9,009 nucleotides of DNA, from NCBI GenBank assembly GCA_029262955.1, contig JAJCYL010000419.1, positions 1 to 9,009 of the forward strand, given 5' to 3'. The translations under genes and the position numbers were made by a program. The notes under the pieces were generated by a model. It did no database searches, was not told where the DNA came from, and saw only the letters and a program-made list of their open reading frames with translations. Shown piece after piece: positions 1 to 6,695 of the stretch. Source of the stretch: Cytophagales bacterium. GTDB taxonomy: Bacteria > Bacteroidota > Bacteroidia > Cytophagales > Cyclobacteriaceae. The stretch's first letter is position 1. Each line of letters begins with the position of its first letter.

Positions 1-1
1 C

Positions 2-3000
2 TATCTCATACACAGTACATACTCCAATCTGAACTTTGCAAATTGGCAAATTCCCGATCTGGATTTTTCTCATATCAAACTATTTGCAGAAGAGATCAAA
101 TCCTCAGACTTCTCTGTGGAGGAAGGCAAACAGGTTCTTAAAGCCAGAGAAAATTCTACATCCAAGGTTAGGGTAAGGTTTACCATGAGTCAAAACCCAA
201 AAGATATTCCTGGTCTTGCCTATTTCAAAATCATTTTGATGGCCGTAAATGGCGGCTCAGGTGAGGAAATACAAATACTTCGAAGAGTAAAAAACTCTGC
301 ATCCAACCGACCATACCGGGATGTTACTGTTGATCTTAATCCAAACGTGATGGAAGAAGGTTCTTACTTCTTCAAGGTTTGGGCAGAAGATGAACATGGC
401 AATATTCTCAACAACAATGATGACTTCAAAGAGCCAAGGATTCAATCTGCATGGGAAGAAGCAAAAGCCAAGGATAGCAGCATCTTAAAAAGCACATTTG
501 ACTATAAGCTAGCCTGTGATACAGACGACTTTGATTATGTAGTTGAAGAGAACCCTGAGCGTGAAGAGAACCAACGGAAAGATAAATTGAACAATGTCCT
601 ACAGGCATTCTTCAAGTTCCGTATTGAGAAATTGAAATCAGGCATGGAGCCCGAAATTCCGGTTGCTTCCAAAACATCCAATATATGGATTACTGATCCT
701 GCTAAACACACCTCAACATTTCATATCAATTATTCCGATAGGCATAATTACCAGGTGAATCTATCTTCAAAGCTGAGGATCATTGAAGATACGCTGTTAA
801 AAAATGCAGATCATTTCGGATTTGTAAAGACATCCCTGAGAAGTAACTCATCAGCTATAGGTTTTGAAAAAATAAGCTTTTCTATAAGTGAGGTATCCTC
901 TATTGTACCAAAAGAGATTCTCTCCCTTCGGGCAAGAATCTTCAAAAAGATTCAACATTCCAATGATGCTGAAAATGGGGTGCTTGAAACAGCGGATATT
1001 TTCAACTTCACTGATTCCATTCGCTCTTACATTGAAAAGATCAGCGTTTGGACAGCTCACCTTCAGAAGCAAATATTAGAGGAAGAGAGTGATGAAGATG
1101 AAAAGTCCAATATTCAGGATTTGCTGGTAGAGGTTCAGATGCTGGACTTGGTAAAAGTTAAAACTAAACTCCCTGATGGGAAACCAGCTGATGCATTCTT
1201 ACTATCTCCTTTACATCCACTGCGTTTAGCTTGGTGGGTTCAGTTGGTGGACGTATTTACCGATTGGGAAAAAAGTACACATGACTATGCTGGCTATAAA
1301 GACGAATGGTTCAAAGGACTATCCAATCTCTTTGAAGGTCATTTGACACCTGAAAACAATCCATTAGTATTGGTGGAGCCTGGCACATTTAAGGCATTCC
1401 ATTATTCAGGTGAACTTGCTTACGGTTGGGGGCTTTATCTAAATGTTCTTACTGAGGAATCTAAAAACGGAATGACTTCTGTCTCCAGACAGATGAAGCA
1501 TTATTTACGACAACTCTTCAATATCACTAAAGAAAACTATGTTGAAACAGAGGTAAGCCAAAATCTGGTTGTCAGACATATCAAAAACTATCTGGTTCAG
1601 CATCCTTATACAGATAAGCTAATCATAAACCTTTTCAATGCTGGTGATGCAGGTGTATTTGCAGATTCATTGGTTGAGTTGGAGAAAGAAATCAGCTTTC
1701 AAAACATCAAATATGAGGTCAGAATATTCAAAGGTGATGATAAGATTATTGAGCACGGTGAAGCACTTAGAACCTTAATTAACCCTGAATCAAACATTTC
1801 GGAAGAAGCTGAAGCATTTTCACAACCTTCTGCGAATAGGCTATTTCCCAAAATGAGGTTCTCTATCAACAGCATCTCAAATTATCTCAAATCGCCAGCA
1901 CAGTTTTCAGCTCATTTAAGCTTCCTGATTAGCCCTTTTCCAATTACAGTTGAACTGATTAAACCTTACAGGCAGGATAGAAACTTCTACTTAAATGGAT
2001 TATTAGTTTCTCCTACGATTGCTGTCAATGACTCAGGCAATGAAATCAAATGGAATAGGTATTTAGAAGGCAATCAAATACAACCTGATTACTCAGGATC
2101 TGGCACGATTGGAGTGAACTTATTTGATCACCTTCAAACTTTTATTGCAGGGGCACTAGCTTCAAAGTTCACTGAGTCAATACCTTCCACTCAATTACGC
2201 CTTAATGATAAGGATAAGGTTCTACTCACCCATTTACATGATTATTCAGATTGGGTTATCACATTCGACAAGAACCTTGGCCCTCAAGTGTTTGATCAAC
2301 CATCCAAAGATGGTAAGATACCATTCCTACTTGATTATGTGCCTGGCGAAGAAGTTACTGGTATTTCATCTTACCTGACCACAAGACCTACGTCCGAAAT
2401 ACTTGGGCTATTAGGCCCACACTTTGAAGAGTTTAATATTGATATTCATAATCCAAAAGATGAAAAGAAAGTAAAGATTCTACTCGAAGATTTAAGAGCT
2501 GTTTCAAGCTCTCTGGTTCTTCAGCTTAATTCTTCAAAGAATAAAGCCTTTGAAGTAATTGGATCAGCCTTCACAAAAAGAGTTTTGGAGAAAAAAGGGC
2601 TGCTCGAAGAATCTTTCCTTATTCCAATTGACCTTCATCATAACCTCTTTGAAAATCTTCCTACTGAAAGCAAGAGCCGGGCAGACAACCTTCTTGCCTC
2701 AATTAACCCTGATAATAGAGAAATTCACTTCACAATCATTGAGATCAAATGCAGAAAAAGCATTGGAGCTGCTGAAACTGATGATTTGAAATCTAAAATG
2801 CGCGAACAGATTGAAAACACTATTCTGGCTTTACGCCTACACTTTGATCCAGAGTATCATTTGTCATTTGACCGCTTAGATCGAGAGATTAAAAACAAAG
2901 AATTAAAGTCCTTATTGAGCTTTTACATCGAAAGAGCTTACCGATACGAATATCTGAGTGAAAATGCCTATGCAAGCTATAACGCATTTATACAGACCCT

Positions 3001-4669
3001 AAACACTGGTTTCAAGCTGTCATTCAAGCAACTAGGACTCATTTTCAATTTCTCCGCAGAAAAGAAACATCACAAGGAATCAATTGATCATGACCTTACC
3101 TTTTTCACTTTCGGTGGCAACTTAATCGAGCAGATTCTAGATCCTGATTCGGATTTAAACACAAAAAGACTTGAAGATCAGGAGCTGGATAGTGAGTTAG
3201 GTGAAGCGGTTGGAATTAACACCAAGCTTAGGCCATTCATACAAAAGCTTAAGTCCAAGGAACCGAAAGAACAAAAGGATGAAACATCGAAAAAATCACA
3301 GGATGATAAGCCAAATGATGATGAAGGTGGAATCGAAGAAGCAATTGATGATTCTCCTGATAACACCCCAGACAATCCTGCTACTTCAATAGATCATCCA
3401 GCTGATTCAGAAGTTTCTGAGTCTGTTTCTGAGGAAGATCAATCCAATGTTACACCTCCGGATTATGATATTCTAATTGGTAAAAATTCGGAAAGCGACC
3501 AGTACGGTATTTTGGGTGAAAGTATCCATGGTAAAAAGATCGCCATGGATTTAAGCGAAACCAACACAATAAGTCTTTTTGGAGTCCAGGGAGGAGGTAA
3601 AAGTTATACCATAGGCACAATATCAGAAATGGTATTGAAGCAATTCAATAAGATAAACAAACTTCCCTCTCCACTGGCAGGTGTAATTTTTCATTACAGT
3701 GAGAGCATGGATTACGAACCGGAGTTTACATCCATGAAACAGCCAAATGATAAAGAAGCCGAACTCCGTAAGTTAAAAGAAAGATATGGTGCAAACCCGG
3801 ACAAAATTGAAGATGTCATTATTCTTACTCCAAAGGATAAAATTGATGAAAGACGTTCAGAATATCCATCCATTGAGGTAAATCCGATAGCATTCAATTC
3901 CAAAGAATTGAACGTTCAGGATTGGATGTTCTTACTTGGAGCTATAGGAAATGATTCAACCTACATGAAGCAATTGAAAGCTATTATGAAGGAATTACGC
4001 AGAGACTTGTCACTTGATGGCATCACTCAAAGCGTAGAAGAATCCGAATTACTATCTAACACGCAAAAAGCGTTGGCAAGACAGAAGTTGAGATTTGCCC
4101 GTGAATACATTGATGACAAATTCACTCTGCGTGACACCTTAAAGCCCGGTAGGTTAATAATTGTAGATCTGCGTGATGAGTTCATTGTAAAAGATGAAGC
4201 CCTAGGGCTGTTTGTAATCATGTTGAACATCTTCTCTGCGGTAAAAAAGGTTGACGGTGCTCACTTTAACAAGTTCATCGTATTTGATGAGGCTCATAAA
4301 TACATGGACAATAAGGACTTGACAGGAAATATCGTAAGAGCTATTCGAGAAATGCGTCACAAGGGAGTGAGCATAATGATTGCCAGTCAAGACCCTCCAA
4401 GCTTGCCAAATGAAATTATTGAGTTGAGTTCCATTGTACTGCTTCATAAGTTCAACAGTCCTCAATGGTTAAAGCATATTCAAAAGTCTGTTACTCAATT
4501 ATCTTCTCTTTCACCGGCAGATATGAGTTCACTTACACCTGGTGAAGGTTTTCTATGGGCTACTAAGGCAACAGACAAAGGGATTTCATCAAAACCGCAG
4601 AAGATTTCCACTCGTCCAAGAGTAACCAAACATGGTGGAGCCACCATACAAGCAACAGGCAAAAAATGA
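2..4669 (+). CDS. Large DptH-like HerA/FtsK-family ATPase with PD-(D/E)XK-like domain, 5' partial
   Basis: The reading frame is open from the first full codon at base 2, so the N-terminus lies outside the window; the GTG at 116 is an internal valine codon. At least 1,555 residues are visible. The first part is beta-rich and may be Ig-like (about 170-400). A segment with SDWVITFDKNLG (about 2245-2285) resembles, from memory, the large ATP-binding proteins of phosphorothioate-dependent restriction (DptH). At 2684-2749 an Asp, 18 residues, then Glu-x-Lys (RADNLL ... EIKCR) fits a PD-(D/E)XK nuclease core. An acidic, low-complexity linker covers about 3251-3460. The C-terminal motor has Walker A GVQGGGKS (3581-3604), Walker B FIVFDEAH (4274-4297), a nearby REMRHKG that could supply an arginine finger, and an ASQDP motif (from 4382). 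DNA translocation or restriction in defence is inferred. DptH itself, or the ATPase of a related system such as MADS, cannot be told apart without the upstream genes. Confidence 0.85.
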   Translation, partial: YLIHSTYSNLNFANWQIPDLDFSHIKLFAEEIKSSDFSVEEGKQVLKARENSTSKVRVRFTMSQNPKDIPGLAYFKIILMAVNGGSGEEIQILRRVKNSASNRPYRDVTVDLNPNVMEEGSYFFKVWAEDEHGNILNNNDDFKEPRIQSAWEEAKAKDSSILKSTFDYKLACDTDDFDYVVEENPEREENQRKDKLNNVLQAFFKFRIEKLKSGMEPEIPVASKTSNIWITDPAKHTSTFHINYSDRHNYQVNLSSKLRIIEDTLLKNADHFGFVKTSLRSNSSAIGFEKISFSISEVSSIVPKEILSLRARIFKKIQHSNDAENGVLETADIFNFTDSIRSYIEKISVWTAHLQKQILEEESDEDEKSNIQDLLVEVQMLDLVKVKTKLPDGKPADAFLLSPLHPLRLAWWVQLVDVFTDWEKSTHDYAGYKDEWFKGLSNLFEGHLTPENNPLVLVEPGTFKAFHYSGELAYGWGLYLNVLTEESKNGMTSVSRQMKHYLRQLFNITKENYVETEVSQNLVVRHIKNYLVQHPYTDKLIINLFNAGDAGVFADSLVELEKEISFQNIKYEVRIFKGDDKIIEHGEALRTLINPESNISEEAEAFSQPSANRLFPKMRFSINSISNYLKSPAQFSAHLSFLISPFPITVELIKPYRQDRNFYLNGLLVSPTIAVNDSGNEIKWNRYLEGNQIQPDYSGSGTIGVNLFDHLQTFIAGALASKFTESIPSTQLRLNDKDKVLLTHLHDYSDWVITFDKNLGPQVFDQPSKDGKIPFLLDYVPGEEVTGISSYLTTRPTSEILGLLGPHFEEFNIDIHNPKDEKKVKILLEDLRAVSSSLVLQLNSSKNKAFEVIGSAFTKRVLEKKGLLEESFLIPIDLHHNLFENLPTESKSRADNLLASINPDNREIHFTIIEIKCRKSIGAAETDDLKSKMREQIENTILALRLHFDPEYHLSFDRLDREIKNKELKSLLSFYIERAYRYEYLSENAYASYNAFIQTLNTGFKLSFKQLGLIFNFSAEKKHHKESIDHDLTFFTFGGNLIEQILDPDSDLNTKRLEDQELDSELGEAVGINTKLRPFIQKLKSKEPKEQKDETSKKSQDDKPNDDEGGIEEAIDDSPDNTPDNPATSIDHPADSEVSESVSEEDQSNVTPPDYDILIGKNSESDQYGILGESIHGKKIAMDLSETNTISLFGVQGGGKSYTIGTISEMVLKQFNKINKLPSPLAGVIFHYSESMDYEPEFTSMKQPNDKEAELRKLKERYGANPDKIEDVIILTPKDKIDERRSEYPSIEVNPIAFNSKELNVQDWMFLLGAIGNDSTYMKQLKAIMKELRRDLSLDGITQSVEESELLSNTQKALARQKLRFAREYIDDKFTLRDTLKPGRLIIVDLRDEFIVKDEALGLFVIMLNIFSAVKKVDGAHFNKFIVFDEAHKYMDNKDLTGNIVRAIREMRHKGVSIMIASQDPPSLPNEIIELSSIVLLHKFNSPQWLKHIQKSVTQLSSLSPADMSSLTPGEGFLWATKATDKGISSKPQKISTRPRVTKHGGATIQATGKK

Positions 4670-5364
4670 AAGCAATAGCAGTATCACATAAAGGTAAACG
4701 AGACATTAATCAAGATTTAATCCTTGAGTATACTTCTATTGATGGGTCATACCTTTTCGCTGTGATAGATGGAATGGGAGGCTATGAAAGTGGGGAAATT
4801 GCTGCTAAAATGATAGGCGAGAATATTGAGACCTATCTGTCAACAGTCGAAACTATCGATGCTTTTCACATTCAAAAAGCAATCAATAAATCAAATCTGG
4901 CAATTCGCCAGCAAAAAACCGTACTGTCAGATAGTATGGGAGCCACTCTCGGTGGTGTCATCATAAAAGGAACTAACGCAACATATTTCTGGGTTGGTGA
5001 TGTCAAAATACTTCATTTCAGAAATAAGGAATTACTTTTTGAATCTATGCCACACAGCTTAGTTAGTCATTTGGTTGAAAACGGATCGATAACAGAAATA
5101 TCCCGGCTAAAAAAGTATAAACATGTTGTTACCCGCTCCATTTCTGGAAACCTGAAAACATCTAGTGCAGAGATTGTTATTGGCGATTATATACAGTGCG
5201 AGGACATTTTGTTGGTGTGTTCAGATGGAGTTCATGATCAATTAAACTCTCTGCAAATCGAGAATATCATACGAAAATGCACCACTAAAATTCAACTATC
5301 GATCAAATTAGAATCAATTCTCAAAGTTCGAGCTAATGATAATTATTCTGTAATTATTGTTTGA
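4666..5364 (+). CDS. PP2C-family serine/threonine protein phosphatase
   Basis: A 232-residue, single-domain PPM/PP2C phosphatase that removes phosphate from Ser/Thr using two metal ions. Visible motifs are RDINQD (Asp17), AVIDGMGG (Asp35-Gly36), MGATLGG, CSDG (Asp187-Gly188) and NDN (224-226). These are the usual metal ligands, so the enzyme should be active. The common GDSR motif reads GDVK here, a mild departure. There is no signal peptide, membrane segment or extra domain, and the protein ends just after the last core strand, so it is soluble and of minimal length. Its ATG overlaps the TGA of the ATPase gene (ATGA, four bases), which indicates translational coupling and a common role. PP2C enzymes normally oppose a Hanks-type kinase; none is in the window, so one is expected upstream. 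A role in resetting or restraining a phosphorylation-controlled defence system is inferred. Confidence 0.92.
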   Translation: MKAIAVSHKGKRDINQDLILEYTSIDGSYLFAVIDGMGGYESGEIAAKMIGENIETYLSTVETIDAFHIQKAINKSNLAIRQQKTVLSDSMGATLGGVIIKGTNATYFWVGDVKILHFRNKELLFESMPHSLVSHLVENGSITEISRLKKYKHVVTRSISGNLKTSSAEIVIGDYIQCEDILLVCSDGVHDQLNSLQIENIIRKCTTKIQLSIKLESILKVRANDNYSVIIV

Positions 5365-5377
5365 ATTGAAATTCAAA
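5360..5377 (+). other. Short hairpin over the phosphatase stop codon
   Basis: A perfect 7-bp inverted repeat (TTTGAAT, loop TGAA, ATTCAAA) covers the stop codon of the PP2C gene and is followed by TTTATT. The stem is almost all A-T, so it would make a weak intrinsic terminator at best. No better terminator for the + strand operon is visible before the bidirectional hairpin at 5489-5516. Confidence 0.3.
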
Positions 5378-5414
5378 TTTATTGTGTCGTTACGCCGGAC
5401 AATCAAACTTAGTC

Positions 5415-5446
5415 TTATATAGAATATCAAAACCTATTCTATATAA
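5415..5446. repeat. 12-bp perfect inverted repeat with 8-base spacer
   Basis: Bases 5415-5426 (TTATATAGAATA) are the exact reverse complement of 5435-5446, separated by TCAAAACC. No T-run follows on either strand, so it is not a classic terminator. The two-arm, short-spacer shape would suit a dimeric regulator or a site-specific recombinase, and it lies between the defence operon and the tRNA-derived attachment site. Function is unknown. Confidence 0.55.
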
Positions 5447-5483
5447 TAGGAAAGGGCTTTATTGTTTTAGGTATGTTTTAGGT

Positions 5484-5516
5484 AAAAAAGAAAGGCCGTT
5501 GATAAACGGCCTTTCT
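5484..5516 (-). terminator. Rho-independent terminator, 12-bp stem
   Basis: A perfect 12-bp stem (5489-5500 with 5505-5516, loop GATA) is followed on the minus strand by six U (5484-5489). It begins only three bases beyond the end of the tRNA-fMet fragment, so it probably was that tRNA gene's own terminator and has stayed attached to the fragment. It lacks a T-run on the + strand, but the strong stem could also slow transcripts coming from the phosphatase operon. Confidence 0.8.
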
Positions 5517-5519
5517 GAG

Positions 5520-5561
5520 TAGCGGGGACAGGACTTGAACCTGTGACCTTCGGGTTATGAG
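5520..5561 (-). pseudogene. 3' half of initiator tRNA-fMet(CAT), remnant
   Basis: Read on the minus strand, this is tRNA positions 32-73: anticodon loop CTCATAA, the CCCGA side of the anticodon stem (the three C match the three G-C pairs typical of initiators), variable loop AGGTC, T-arm ACAGG/TTCAAGT/CCTGT, acceptor strand CCCCGCT and discriminator A. The 5' half (acceptor, D-arm, first half of the anticodon stem) is absent; unrelated sequence starts exactly at the anticodon loop. It cannot make a working tRNA. Such fragments are typical of attachment sites of elements that integrate into tRNA genes. Confidence 0.8.
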
Positions 5562-5572
5562 ACTTGATAACC
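5553..5572. other. Putative recombinase core site (att)
   Basis: GGTTAT and ATAACC form a 6-bp inverted repeat around the 8-base spacer GAGACTTG. The left arm and the first three spacer bases belong to the tRNA-fMet anticodon arm; the rest is foreign to the tRNA. Tyrosine recombinases often bind such arms and exchange strands across a 6-8 base spacer in an anticodon loop. The site assignment is inferred from shape and position; no integrase gene is in the window. Confidence 0.5.
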
Positions 5573-5580
5573 TATAATTT

Positions 5581-5602
5581 GTTGACTAATAGTTGACAAA
5601 TA
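5581..5602. repeat. Two tandem 11-bp direct repeats
   Basis: GTTGACTAATA (5581-5591) is followed immediately by GTTGACAAATA (5592-5602); 10 of 11 bases agree. They start eight bases to the right of the inverted repeat at the tRNA break. Tandem short repeats next to a core site resemble integrase arm-type binding sites, but with only two copies this remains tentative. Confidence 0.45.
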
Positions 5603-5636
5603 AAAAGGGAGCTACGAATTTCGATCGTAACTCCCT
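5601..5636 (-). terminator. Rho-independent terminator of tRNA-Pro
   Basis: AGGGAG (5606-5611) pairs with CTCCCT (5631-5636); after one C/A mismatch TACGA (5613-5617) pairs with TCGTA (5625-5629), leaving a 7-base loop. On the minus strand the stem is followed by UUUUUA (5601-5606). It starts ten bases past the 3' end of tRNA-Pro, as expected for that gene's terminator. Confidence 0.75.
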
Positions 5637-5646
5637 GATAATCAAG

Positions 5647-5721
5647 TCGGGGTAGTAGGATTCGAACCTACGACCCCCTGCTCCCAAAGCAGGTGCGCTA
5701 ACCGGGCTGCGCTACACCCCG
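5647..5721 (-). tRNA. tRNA-Pro(TGG)
   Basis: A complete 75-base cloverleaf on the minus strand: acceptor CGGGGTG with TACCCCG (one G-T pair), anticodon stem CCTGC/GCAGG around loop TTTGGGA with anticodon TGG (bases 5684-5686), T-arm GTAGG/TTCGAAT/CCTAC and discriminator A. No CCA is encoded (ACTTG follows). It has its own Bacteroidota-type promoter upstream and a terminator just downstream, so it is a single-gene unit. Confidence 0.97.
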
Positions 5722-5746
5722 TACAAAAGTGTGAGTTTGAGTGTGG

Positions 5747-5766
5747 GGTGTGGCTGTGACCACACC
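5747..5766 (-). other. Hairpin in the tRNA-Pro leader
   Basis: GGTGTGG (5747-5753) pairs perfectly with CCACACC (5760-5766) around a 6-base loop. It lies between the tRNA-Pro promoter and the mature 5' end, so it would be in the precursor leader. It is also the first strong stem downstream of the desaturase gene, but no U-run follows, so termination there is doubtful. Confidence 0.35.
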
Positions 5767-5783
5767 TTCATCCAAACGGGCTG

Positions 5784-5813
5784 CAAATATAGGGCAATGA
5801 ATTACTCTTACAA
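5784..5813 (-). promoter_or_regulatory. Bacteroidota-type promoter for tRNA-Pro
   Basis: On the minus strand, TTG (5811-5813) and TATATTTG (5784-5791) are separated by exactly 19 bases, an exact match to the Bacteroidota primary sigma-factor consensus (TTG near -33, TAnnTTTG near -7). Transcription would start near 5777, giving a leader of roughly 55 bases before the mature tRNA-Pro 5' end. It sits between the desaturase stop and the tRNA. Confidence 0.75.
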
Positions 5814-5829
5814 TGAGATTTTAAAAAGA

Positions 5830-6636
5830 TTAAGCTGCCTGCGTAATTCTTTCTGTTTTCAATTGTGTGGTCTTCACCAATTGAATCACTCCGAGCTTAT
5901 TCAACACCCAGATAGCCAAATAAGTTGGATCTAACTCGTGCCAACGAACTCCGCCAAAATTTGCTCTTGAACCATGTTTGTGATGGTTATTGTGATAACT
6001 CTCTCCCATCATCAAAAAATCAAAGGGCAGAAAATTTCTTGAGGTGTCTGAAACTTCGAAGTTCCGGTAACCATATTTGTGTGCAAACCAATTGATAATG
6101 GCTCCATGAATAGGTGACAACAGAAATTGAATGGGTAACAACAACCACAACCACCACACAGTGGCGAAATTGATGTAAACTAGCGTGTAAGCCGCTCCCC
6201 AAAAAATTCTCGATGGCCATGACCTTGCGATTTTATCGAAGGCCTCCCAACGAGGTACGCCTTTAGTAAAGCGTGATTCCACTTCCATTTTTCCATTGGC
6301 GATGGCTGAATAAATTGTTTTTGTCTTCCACATCATTTTAAACAAGGTCTCATCATACCTGGGTGAATGTGGATCTTCGGGAGTATCTGCAAATGCATGA
6401 TGCATCCTGTGCATAACTCCATAACCGTAAGGACTGAGATAATTAGATCCTTGAAAAATCCAGGTTAATACAAAAAAGACTTTTTCAGTAAATCTATTCA
6501 TGGTAAAAGCCTTGTGAGAGGCATATCTGTGCATGAAGAATGTTTGAAAAAACAAAGACAGGTACCAATGCGCAATAAAAAAGAGAAAGATGACTTCCAT
6601 GTCAAATAAATAGTTTAAGGTAAAACGCCCCATCAA
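5830..6636 (-). CDS. Membrane fatty-acid desaturase (acyl-CoA delta-9 type)
   Basis: A 268-residue integral-membrane di-iron desaturase that places a double bond in a fatty acyl chain, using oxygen and an electron donor, and so adjusts membrane fluidity. The three histidine boxes are intact: HRYASH (His36-His41), HRMHH (76-80) and HNNHH (215-219). Hydrophobic stretches lie at about 14-34, 53-62 and 145-180; the aromatic-rich YINFATVWWLWLLL part is a clear membrane segment. The order and spacing match the stearoyl-CoA-desaturase-like bacterial family. There is no cytochrome b5 domain, so electrons must come from a separate protein. Start choice: ATG at 6636, but Met13 (6600) is a good alternative, because relatives as I recall them begin close to the IFLFFIAHWYLSLFF segment. 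It follows the sigma-factor gene by 59 bases on the same strand, without an obvious terminator between, so co-transcription is possible. Exact substrate and position of desaturation are inferred from family. Confidence 0.93.
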   Translation of the reverse strand: MMGRFTLNYLFDMEVIFLFFIAHWYLSLFFQTFFMHRYASHKAFTMNRFTEKVFFVLTWIFQGSNYLSPYGYGVMHRMHHAFADTPEDPHSPRYDETLFKMMWKTKTIYSAIANGKMEVESRFTKGVPRWEAFDKIARSWPSRIFWGAAYTLVYINFATVWWLWLLLPIQFLLSPIHGAIINWFAHKYGYRNFEVSDTSRNFLPFDFLMMGESYHNNHHKHGSRANFGGVRWHELDPTYLAIWVLNKLGVIQLVKTTQLKTERITQAA

Positions 6637-6695
6637 TTACGGGCACTATTTAACAGACAATGGATATCTGTCTTTGTGACAAAAAAAGTTACGAA

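Noticed and set aside
116..118. GTG as the true start of the large ATPase gene
   Set aside because: The frame has no stop from base 2 onward and the upstream residues look like ordinary coding sequence, so the gene runs in from outside the window.
4202..4465. A minus-strand protein of 87 residues inside the ATPase gene
   Set aside because: It lies opposite the Walker B region of a strongly supported gene and is best explained as a shadow frame.
5520..5561. A functional tRNA-fMet gene
   Set aside because: Only positions 32-73 are present; no AGCGGGG- or CGCGGGG-like acceptor strand or D-arm is found at the expected distance on the right.
5731..5934. A small + strand protein of 67 residues
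   Set aside because: It overlaps the tRNA-Pro promoter and leader and the 3' end of the desaturase on the other strand, and has no recognisable protein character.
6130..6165. CA-rich simple repeat (AACAACAACCACAACCACCACAC-like)
   Set aside because: It codes for the Trp/Leu/Val-rich membrane segment of the desaturase; the repeat is a result of codon composition.
6640..6690. Terminator or promoter between the sigma-factor and desaturase genes
   Set aside because: Only alternative 5-bp stems (ACAGA/TCTGT or AGACA/TGTCT) can form, with no proper U-run after them, and no exact TTG-19-TAnnTTTG promoter is present.
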